Below the pieces are notes generated by a model, which saw only the letters and a program-made list of their open reading frames with translations, was not told where the DNA came from and did not search any database. From DATAGF01 sp963813355 (GTDB lineage: Bacteria; Actinomycetota; Thermoleophilia; Miltoncostaeales; Miltoncostaeaceae): a stretch of DNA of 64,000 nt. Both the position numbers and the translations under genes were made by a program. Positions 7,539-13,909 of the stretch are shown here, one piece after another. The first letter of the stretch is position 1. Each line of letters starts with the position of its first letter. The DNA lies in NCBI GenBank assembly GCA_963813355.1, contig CAWEYS010000023.1:1-64000 (forward strand). Direction: 5' to 3'.

Positions 7539-8035
7539 TGGCGCCTCTGGTCGTGCTCGTCGCCGGATGGCTGCTCCTCCGGGCCGCGGGAAGGCTCGGG
7601 GTGGAGCAGCTCTCTTCCTGGAGATCGGCGGGCCGGGGGGCTGCGGCGGGCATGTTCATGTTCACCGGCGCGACACACTTCAGTCCGATGAAGCACGACT
7701 ACGCGGCGATGATTCCCGAGCCGCTGCCCAAGAGCCTGCCTCTCATCTACCTGACCGGGCTCCTCCAGATCGCAGGAGCGATTGGGCTGCTGGTCCCGCC
7801 GCTCAGGCGATTGGCCGGGGTCGGCCTCGCCACCCAACTCGTCGCCATGTTCCCGGCGAACGTGTACGCCGCCCGCAAAGGCATTCCGTTCCGTGGCAGG
7901 CCGCCGACTCCGCTGGCGGTACGGGCGCCGGTCCAGCTGGCCTTCATCGGCGCGGTCTGGTGGACCGCGATCGCCGATCGGCCGGAAGGGCACCCTGAGG
8001 ATGACCTGCTGTCGCCGGTGCCCATCAGGGAGTAG
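7538..8035 (+). CDS. DoxX-like membrane protein
   Basis: A 165-residue membrane protein with about four hydrophobic segments, beginning MAPLVVLVAGWLLLRAAGRL. The family region reads FMFTGATHFSPMKHDYAAMI, then LTGLLQIAGAIGLLVPPLRR and the FPANVYAARKGIPFRG loop. Such DoxX/DoxD-like proteins sit in the plasma membrane and several take part in thiol or oxidative stress responses; that is family knowledge only. The ATG overlaps the stop of the small upstream ORF. It is a cargo gene of the island. Confidence 0.8.
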   Translation: MAPLVVLVAGWLLLRAAGRLGVEQLSSWRSAGRGAAAGMFMFTGATHFSPMKHDYAAMIPEPLPKSLPLIYLTGLLQIAGAIGLLVPPLRRLAGVGLATQLVAMFPANVYAARKGIPFRGRPPTPLAVRAPVQLAFIGAVWWTAIADRPEGHPEDDLLSPVPIRE

Positions 8036-8206
8036 CCACGAGGTCAACGCCTCCCTGCTCGAGCTCCTCGGCCGCTGATCGACACGACGAGAGGAGCTCC
8101 GACGACAGCCCAGTCCACCCGGCTCACGTGGGATGTGTTCGTGGCGTCGTGGTCCCCGCCGCTCTAGCGCCCGTACCCGGACCCGAAGACCTCGCCCCGC
8201 AGCCAG

Positions 8207-8386
8207 TCATCGGCGCCCGCCCGCCGCCGCCCTCCAACTCTTGGCGACGTTGCCGTGTTGGCGCAACGCCTTGGAACGGGCCAACTCGGCCGGGACGCCG
8301 GGCGGAAGCGGCGAGAGCAACGCGTCGGCGTGGTGGCGCCCGCTTCCGCCATGGCGGTGGTGCAAGCGCCGGGGTCGTTCGGTCAT
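8207..8386 (-). CDS. small hypothetical protein
   Basis: A 59-residue frame whose ATG at 8386 overlaps the stop of the preceding small gene as ATGA. It contains LSPLPPGVPAELARSKALRQ and HGNVAKSWRAAAGGRR. The arrangement, not homology, is the reason to list it. No family recognised. Small coupled genes like these are common on actinobacterial plasmids and integrative elements. Confidence 0.35.
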   Translation of the reverse strand: MTERPRRLHHRHGGSGRHHADALLSPLPPGVPAELARSKALRQHGNVAKSWRAAAGGRR

Positions 8387-8604
8387 CGCGTGTCCTTCCT
8401 CATGGAACCGTCCAATAGCCGCCCCCCCCCGTGGCGCGCCTCGAATCGCAACCAATCGTCGGGCGTCGGTTCGGCCTGCCCCGGAAGGCCGGTGCGGACG
8501 CCTTGGGTGATCGGCGATTGGCGCGGTGGCGGCGGGTCGGCCTTGGCCGGCGCTTGCCCTGGGTCGGCCGGCGCCGGCGGGTCGTCGTCGCCCTTGCCGG
8601 CCAA
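8383..8604 (-). CDS. small Pro-rich hypothetical protein
   Basis: A 73-residue frame from TTG 8604 with GCGAGGG upstream. The first half is Asp/Pro/Ala rich and the second half reads PTPDDWLRFEARHGGGRLLD. It is translationally coupled to the 59-residue frame (ATGA overlap). Unrecognised. The region 8605-8846 upstream holds nothing I can name. Confidence 0.35.
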   Translation of the reverse strand: MAGKGDDDPPAPADPGQAPAKADPPPPRQSPITQGVRTGLPGQAEPTPDDWLRFEARHGGGRLLDGSMRKDTR

Positions 8605-8846
8605 CCCTCGCGGAGTTCGAGGCGCCGGTCGTGCCGGGTTTCAAATGCCGCCCGTAGCGGATCGGCGTCCATCGGGGGAAAATTCTACGCCGCCGGGCGG
8701 GCGGCGAATCGGCGCCCTTTGGCCGCGAATTGCCGCGCGGGTAACCGTGGCTTGGCCGCGGTGTGGGAGCGTCGCCGCGCACCGGGTCACCACCCCGGCC
8801 GGTGACACGGTCGAGCCATCAGATCCCCGCCACGAAAGGGCACCCG

Positions 8847-8960
8847 ATGACCGAGATGAACCAGACCCCGCACGGCGACCACATCCACCCGCAGGGCTTC
8901 GTCCGGCGCGGCCGCTGGGTCGGTGGCCGCAACTCGCCCGCGCTGCTCGCCTCGTCATAG
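8847..8960 (+). CDS. 37-residue small protein A
   Basis: ATG 8847, preceded by GAAAGGG, to TAG 8960. It has a histidine-rich start (TPHGDHIHPQ) followed by GFVRRGRWVGG. The next small gene has the same length and a matching HP..-Y/F-VRR-RW core, which argues that both are real and related. No cysteine pairs and no signal peptide. Function unknown. Confidence 0.5.
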   Translation: MTEMNQTPHGDHIHPQGFVRRGRWVGGRNSPALLASS

Positions 8961-8993
8961 GTGCGGCCAGTCTCCACCGAGGGAGGGTTTGAA

Positions 8994-9107
8994 ATGTCCA
9001 CCACCACCTGGACACACCCACTCGACTACGTGCGTCGGCGCCGCTGGGCGCGCGTGGAGGGGCCGGCGCCGGCCCCTTACTGCCCGTGGCCGCGGACCGA
9101 GCTGTAG
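8994..9107 (+). CDS. 37-residue small protein B
   Basis: ATG 8994 behind a strong ribosome site (GAGGGAGGG, 6-base gap) to TAG 9107. It contains WTHPLDYVRRRRWARVEG and ends CPWPRTEL. It is the same length as small protein A, 33 bp upstream, and shares HP-x2-(G/D)(F/Y)VRR-x-RW with it. Likely one transcript with A. Function unknown. Confidence 0.55.
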   Translation: MSTTTWTHPLDYVRRRRWARVEGPAPAPYCPWPRTEL

Positions 9108-9189
9108 ACCTCCACCTGATCTGATGCGTCCGCCTCGCCGGCCCCGGGGTGGGATACCCTGCGGTCGGCGTCGGCGTTAGGTTTGCCTG

Positions 9190-9690
9190 GTGGGCGACGT
9201 GGTGCCGGTGCGCGTGGCCGCCGAGCGGTTGAGGATGGACCGTCGCCACCTGTCGCGCCTGTTGCAACGCGGCGACCTGCCGACGGCCTGTTGGCGTGAT
9301 CAGGGCCGATGGGTGGACGTCGATGCGGTGGCCCCGGCGTTGGCGGCGCGCCGCAACGGCGGCGGCGCCGCGACCACCGGTTTGCGACATCGCAAACCGG
9401 GCCACGGCGAGGGCGATCCGATCCCGCCTGCGGCGAGCACGCGCGATGCGGGAACCAACCGAGGCGCGGCGCACCGCGGCACTCTCTCACCTGCCCTCCG
9501 GTGCCGGGGAGGCGCGGGCGCGTGTCCGCCACCGCCCGACGGGGTACGGTTGGGCCGATGGAGACCGCCTCCGACGGGCTTCCGACCCGCTTCGGCGGGC
9601 GCTACGAGCTGCGGGGCCTCCTGGGTCGGGGTGGGATGTCGCGCGTGCACCGGGCCGCCGACCTGCGGCTGGGCCGTGACGTCGCCTTGA
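9190..9690 (+). CDS. helix-turn-helix protein of the island
   Basis: GTG 9190 opens with VPVRVAAERLRMDRRHLSRL and LQRGDLPTACWRDQGRWVDV DAVAPAL. This is an excisionase/AlpA-like winged helix-turn-helix with a DNA-contacting R-R-H-L-S-R helix. A TACCCT -10 lies near 9153. After about residue 60 the sequence becomes low in complexity, and the frame stays open until 9690, overlapping the kinase by 133 bp. A frameshift near the end of the true protein is likely. Probably a small regulator of the element. Confidence 0.5.
   Translation: MGDVVPVRVAAERLRMDRRHLSRLLQRGDLPTACWRDQGRWVDVDAVAPALAARRNGGGAATTGLRHRKPGHGEGDPIPPAASTRDAGTNRGAAHRGTLSPALRCRGGAGACPPPPDGVRLGRWRPPPTGFRPASAGATSCGASWVGVGCRACTGPPTCGWAVTSP
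9545..9550 (+). promoter_or_regulatory. -10 box (TACGGT) of the kinase
   Basis: A TANNNT box ending 8 bases before the kinase ATG, placing the predicted start of transcription at or next to the start codon. Confidence 0.4.
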
Positions 9691-10715
9691 AGCTGCTCGA
9701 GCCCGGTGTCGCCGACCGGCCCGACGCGCGGGCGCGGCTGCGCCGGGAGGCCCGCGCCCTGGCCGAGCTCGACGACCCGCGGATCGTCCGGGTGCTCGAC
9801 GCGGGGGAGGAGGGCGGCCTCCCCTACCTGGTGATGGAGCTCGTGGAAGGCGAGGGCCTTGCCGAGCGGCTGCGGGCCGGGCCCGTGCCCGCGCCGCTGG
9901 CCGCGCGGATCGGCGCCGACGTGGCGGGCGCCCTCGCGCTGGCCCACGAGCGCGGCATCGTGCACCGCGACGTCAAGCCGCAGAACCTGATGCTCACCCC
10001 GGAGGGCGGGGTCAAGCTGCTGGACTTCGGCATTGCCCGCCCGATCGAGGGCGGGACCACCGTCACCCAGGCCGGCATGGCCGTGGGGACCCTGGGCTAC
10101 GTCGCCCCCGAGGTGCTGGCCGGCCGGCCGGCGGGGGCGGCCGCCGACGCCTATGCCTTGGGGGCAACCCTCCACCACGCGCTCACCGGCGCGGCGCCGG
10201 GGCCCGGCGGGCCCGACCGCGCGCTGGCGCTCCCGCCCGAGCTGCGCGGCGTCGTGAGCGACTTGCTCGCGCCCGAGCCCGGGAGCCGGCCCAGCGCCGA
10301 GGAGGCCGCGGCCCGCCTGCGCGCGGCGGCCGAGGGACCCACGCGGGTGCTCGCGCCGGCGGAGGGTCGCACCCGCCCGCTGGTCGAACGAGCCCCCGGG
10401 CGCCGCTGGGCCCCCTGGGCGGCGGTGGCCGCCGTCGGGGCAGGCGTGATCGCAGCCCTGCTGATCCTTGTCGGCGGCTCGGGGAGCCCGCCCGCGAGCA
10501 CGACGCCCCTGACGAGGGCAGCGCCGCCGACGACGGTCCTGGCGACGCCAAGGACGCCGGGCCGCAGGGTGACGGCGCCGCCGACGACGGTCCTGGCGAC
10601 GCCGACGCCCGACGCCGACCGCGACGACCCGAGGGCCGGAGGGAAGCCGGGCAAGGGCCTGGGGAGGGAAAAGGAGCCCAAACCGGGCAAGGGGCCCAAG
10701 CGTGAGCGGGACTAG
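9558..10715 (+). CDS. PknB-type Ser/Thr protein kinase
   Basis: A 385-residue transmembrane kinase. The catalytic domain spans about residues 14-260: glycine loop GRGGMSRV, lysine ALKLLEPG, catalytic loop HRDVKPQN, DFG, and activation segment end GTLGYVAPE. A single membrane helix (WAAVAAVGAGVIAALLILVG) sits near 290-312. A Pro/Thr-rich external tail follows, in which the octamer PPTTVLATP occurs twice, then a Lys/Gly-rich end. There are no PASTA repeats. ATG 9558 lies 8 bases after TACGGT, so the mRNA is probably leaderless. Phospho-targets unknown. Confidence 0.9.
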   Translation: METASDGLPTRFGGRYELRGLLGRGGMSRVHRAADLRLGRDVALKLLEPGVADRPDARARLRREARALAELDDPRIVRVLDAGEEGGLPYLVMELVEGEGLAERLRAGPVPAPLAARIGADVAGALALAHERGIVHRDVKPQNLMLTPEGGVKLLDFGIARPIEGGTTVTQAGMAVGTLGYVAPEVLAGRPAGAAADAYALGATLHHALTGAAPGPGGPDRALALPPELRGVVSDLLAPEPGSRPSAEEAAARLRAAAEGPTRVLAPAEGRTRPLVERAPGRRWAPWAAVAAVGAGVIAALLILVGGSGSPPASTTPLTRAAPPTTVLATPRTPGRRVTAPPTTVLATPTPDADRDDPRAGGKPGKGLGREKEPKPGKGPKRERD

Positions 10716-11107
10716 TCTCCGTTGCCTCCTCCCATTAGCAGCGTCGGGCGCCCCACGGCTACCGCCAGTCGCGGGCCCATGAGCTCGCTTCCCAGGGAAG
10801 CAGGAGTCTTCAGGCGATTGATTGGGAGGCTCGCAGCTCGTCCAAAGCGAGCGAGCGAACGACTCGCGACGGCCCTTCCGGTTCTGCCTCGATGCGACAG
10901 CGCGACGACGGACTACCTCGGCGGCTCAGCGACGAACCGGGCCGCGGCGATCTCCGATCTCAGCGGCAGCAGCCGGACGGCCGTGACGGCACTGGTCGCC
11001 GAACGCCCCGATCTGGTCGCGGACGGGGCGAATCCCTTGAGGTTGCCCTGCCCGTAGAAGTCCTCGCGGTACGTCGCGCCGTCGGCGCGAGGGGCGGCGA
11101 GCGAGGG
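10716..11107. other. gene-free stretch between kinase and AraC genes
   Basis: No complete gene. One minus-strand frame ending at about 10917 reads DGATYREDFYGQGNLKGF, then a tail without a recognisable motif. It could be the decayed end of a protein, but no start or family can be assigned. Confidence 0.3.
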
Positions 11108-12085
11108 TCAGGCGGCGATCGACTCGACCGGCCTCCCGCGCCGTACGGCACCGGGCGGTGATCCCACCACGCGCTTGAACGCGCGCGCGAACGCGGCCTC
11201 GGAGCGATAGCCGAAACGATCCGCGAGTGCGGCCACGGTTGCGCCCTCGTCGCGCAGCGCCGCGGCGGCGAGGTGCATGCGCCAGCGGGTCACGTAGCTC
11301 ATCGCCGGCTCGCCGACGAGCTCGGTGAACCGTGCGGCGAAGGCCGAGCGCGACATCGGGATCTGGTCGGCGAGCGAGGCGACGGTCCACTGGCGGCCGG
11401 GCTCGCGGTGGATGAGCGAGATCGCGCGGCCGATCTGCGGGTCCTGCAGGGCCCCGAGCCAGCCCGACTGCGCCGCCGGGTCGCTCTCCAGCCAGGCGCG
11501 CAGCGCCTGCACGACGAGCACGTCGGAAAGGCGGGTGATCACGGTCTCGCCGCCGGGGCGCAGGCCCTCCGCCTCGAGCGCCATCAGCCGCAGGGTGGAG
11601 CGCAGCCACTCGAGCTGCGTCGGGCTCGTCGCTGGGTCGAAGGTAAGGATTCGCGGGAGCACGGCGAGCAGCTTGCGCGCGGCCGGATGGTCGAAGCGCA
11701 CGGCGCCGCAGACCATGTCGATGCGCCCGCCGCCGCCTCCGTGGCGCAGGATCTCGTAGCGCTCGCCGAGCTGCTCGCGCTCGAGCTCGAAGATGCTCGG
11801 CGTCGGCGCGTCGGGCTCGCTGCGCAGCCAGTGGCCCTCGCCGTGGGGGACGAGCGCCAGCTCGCTTGCGGCCAGGCGCCGCGGCTGGGCCTCTGGCGCC
11901 TCGAGCCAGCAGCTTCCGCCGGTGATGACGTGAAACCACAGGTAGCCCTCGAACGGCGGCAGCTCGAGACCGAACGGGGCGGTGAACTCGGCGCGGCAGT
12001 AGAAGGCGCCGCGCAGCTCGAGGAAGTGCAGCGCCTCGCCGAGCGGATCGGCGGCCGAGGGCCAAGGTTCGGGATGCGTGGTCAC
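11108..12085 (-). CDS. AraC-family regulator with cupin domain
   Basis: A 325-residue regulator (GTG 12085). The N-terminal half (about 10-190) is a cupin-type sensor with FCRAEFTAPFGLELPP (split by AFY) and YLWFHVITGGSCWLE. The C-terminal half carries two AraC helix-turn-helix units: WTVASLADQIPMSRSAFAAR FTE, and VAALADRFGYRSEAAFARAF followed by KRVVG. This layout (AraC with cupin_6) is common for local regulators of neighbouring oxidoreductases. It is divergent from the NmrA-like gene with a palindrome between them, so it probably controls that gene. Confidence 0.85.
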   Translation of the reverse strand: MTTHPEPWPSAADPLGEALHFLELRGAFYCRAEFTAPFGLELPPFEGYLWFHVITGGSCWLEAPEAQPRRLAASELALVPHGEGHWLRSEPDAPTPSIFELEREQLGERYEILRHGGGGGRIDMVCGAVRFDHPAARKLLAVLPRILTFDPATSPTQLEWLRSTLRLMALEAEGLRPGGETVITRLSDVLVVQALRAWLESDPAAQSGWLGALQDPQIGRAISLIHREPGRQWTVASLADQIPMSRSAFAARFTELVGEPAMSYVTRWRMHLAAAALRDEGATVAALADRFGYRSEAAFARAFKRVVGSPPGAVRRGRPVESIAA

Positions 12086-12184
12086 GCAATCAGTATGACA
12101 AGGGTGGGCTCGAACCTCCAGGTCACGAGGACGAACGAGCACGAATCACGGACGCTACGTCATAGCAAATCCCGATTCGGCGCC

Positions 12185-12219
12185 CCATGCTGGATGAACT
12201 GCAATGACGTCCAGCTTGG
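12185..12219. promoter_or_regulatory. candidate operator between araC-type and nmrA-type genes
   Basis: CCATGCTGGA and TCCAGCTTGG form an imperfect inverted repeat (9 of 10 positions) separated by 15 bp, ending 12 bp before the ATG of the NmrA-like gene. Its place in the divergent gap suggests a regulator site, although AraC proteins often prefer direct repeats. Confidence 0.35.
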
Positions 12220-12231
12220 GAGGGAACGAAA

Positions 12232-13125
12232 ATGATCACCGTGATGGGAGCCACCGGAAACACCGGCCGCAAGATCACTGAGCTGCTGCTCGAAGCCGGC
12301 GAGGAGGTGCGCGCGCTCGGTCGCTCGCCGGAGAAGCTCGCCGAGCTCGACGCGCTCGGGGCCGAGACCGTCGCGGGCGATGTCCGCGACGCCGACTACC
12401 TGGCAAGCACCTTCGCAGGCGCCGACGCGGTCTACACGCTCACCGCGCTCGACCCGACCCTGCCCGATTACCACGCCGACCAGGACAGGCGCGGCGAGGC
12501 GATCGCTTCGGCGATCCGCGAGAGCGGTGTGCGCCACGTGGTCGCGCTGAGCGCGATCGGCGGCGAGCTGGCGAGCGGCAACGGGTTCATCGCCAGCCTG
12601 CACCGACAGGAGCGGCGGCTGCGGGCGCTCGACGGCGTCAACCTCATGATCCTGCGCCCCGGCGCCTTCTTCGAGGGCTTCTACGCGGCGCTGGAGACGA
12701 TCCGCCACGAGGGCGTGGTCGCCGACTCCGTCGCGCCCGAGGCGAAGGTGCCGATGATCGCCACGGCCGACATCGCCGCGGTCGCCGCCGGGGCGCTGCG
12801 CGAGCGGAACTGGAGCGGCGCCGTGGTCCGCGAGCTGCTCGGCCCGCGCGACCTCACCTACACCGAGGTCGCGGCGGCGATCGGCGAGGCGATCGGCCAG
12901 CCGGACCTCCAGTACGTCCAGCTGGCCGACGAAGAGCTGGTGGCGATCCTCACCGAGGCCGCCGGCTTCTCGCCCGACTTCGCCGCCCTGTTCGTCGAGT
13001 TCAACCAGGCGCTGAGCGAAGGCCGGCTGCACTCGCTCGAGGGTCGCAACGAGAGCAACACGACCCCGACCGAGTTCGAGGAGTTCGCCGCTGAGCTGGC
13101 ACACGCCTACGCGGCGACGGCGTGA
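12232..13125 (+). CDS. NmrA-like NAD(P)-binding protein
   Basis: A 297-residue Rossmann protein with the atypical-SDR glycine motif GATGNTGRKI at the N-terminus, AVYTLTALDP, and the HVVALSAIGGE strand. It lacks the SDR catalytic YxxxK. These features fit NmrA/HSCARG-like proteins, which act as redox sensors or as NAD(P)H-dependent quinone or imine reductases. GGGAGGGAACGAAA before ATG 12232 gives a good ribosome site. It is divergent from the AraC gene and followed by a terminator hairpin. Confidence 0.85.
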   Translation: MITVMGATGNTGRKITELLLEAGEEVRALGRSPEKLAELDALGAETVAGDVRDADYLASTFAGADAVYTLTALDPTLPDYHADQDRRGEAIASAIRESGVRHVVALSAIGGELASGNGFIASLHRQERRLRALDGVNLMILRPGAFFEGFYAALETIRHEGVVADSVAPEAKVPMIATADIAAVAAGALRERNWSGAVVRELLGPRDLTYTEVAAAIGEAIGQPDLQYVQLADEELVAILTEAAGFSPDFAALFVEFNQALSEGRLHSLEGRNESNTTPTEFEEFAAELAHAYAATA

Positions 13126-13139
13126 CGCTATCGACCAGC

Positions 13140-13166
13140 GGGAGGCCGTCCCGGCGCCGGCCTCCC
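13140..13166 (+). terminator. perfect 9-bp hairpin after the NmrA-like gene
   Basis: GGGAGGCCG, 9-nt loop, CGGCCTCCC, starting 15 bp after the stop codon. No T-run follows. Confidence 0.55.
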
Positions 13167-13599
13167 GCTAGGCGGGGCGTTCCAGTTCGGCCAAGGATCG
13201 TGCCGATGCCATTCCGGCGCGGTATGAGCCCGACCCGCTGGCGGACCAGTCGCTCGCGATCGTCGACCGGCCGCCGGATGTCGCGTCTCGCCTTCCATGC
13301 AGAGCGGTGTCGGGCGAGCCACGAGGCCCACTTCCGCTTTCGCCTGGATGCGGGCGTCTCCGTCGAGGCGCACGAGAACGGCTGCTCCGGACGAGAGGCA
13401 GTCGTCCGCGACGCCGCCGATCTTGCACCTGCTCTCGGGCGGAGCGAGCGTGTTCGCCCGCGACGTGCGCCAACTTCCGAACCAGACCGCTAGGGCGACG
13501 GCTGCAATGTCTCTGCAGAGAAGACCGTCCGTTCGGCCGGCAAGTCTCCCACCCTCGAGTCATGGGGGGCCAACAGCGGTCGGAGGAGCTTCAAGGAAC
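13167..13599. other. gene-free stretch before the excisionase-like gene
   Basis: Open frames on both strands lack family motifs. The stretch 13431-13500 resembles the reverse complement of about 7250-7320 (shared CTGCT-TC-GG-GGAGC-AGCGTG pattern), which may be an old duplicated regulatory or coding piece. No promoter can be assigned with confidence. Confidence 0.3.
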
Positions 13600-13899
13600 A
13601 TGTCCCGATCTCACCTGGACGCTCGCTTTGACCCGCACGAACCCCGAACCGTTGGGGCGGCGGAGCAGCTCTTGAGCGTCCAGCAGTGCGCGGTGCTCCT
13701 CGCCGTGAACCACAAGACCGTCCGTCGGCTGATCGCGACGGGCGAACTGCCGGCGCTCCGAGTCGGGCGGGTGCTGCGAATCCGCCCGCGCGATCTCGAT
13801 GCCCTCTGCCACCGGCCCGACGAGGGCGCCTCCGCGCTGCGGCACCGGGCCTCGCTGGCTCGCGGCAGCTTCGCCAAACGCGCCCGAGGCCGCTTGTAG
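13600..13899 (+). CDS. xis: excisionase-like helix-turn-helix protein
   Basis: A 99-residue protein from ATG 13600 (AAGGAAC just upstream). The centre reads LLSVQQCAVLLAVNHKTVRR LIATGELPALRVGRVLRI and RPRDLDALC, the standard excisionase/AlpA winged helix-turn-helix. It ends in a basic tail (SLARGSFAKRARGRL). The integrase starts 10 bp downstream, so they form a xis-int pair. Expected role: bending DNA at the ends to favour excision. The symbol reflects role by position. Confidence 0.75.
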   Translation: MSRSHLDARFDPHEPRTVGAAEQLLSVQQCAVLLAVNHKTVRRLIATGELPALRVGRVLRIRPRDLDALCHRPDEGASALRHRASLARGSFAKRARGRL

Positions 13900-13909
13900 C
13901 CTTGCTGCG

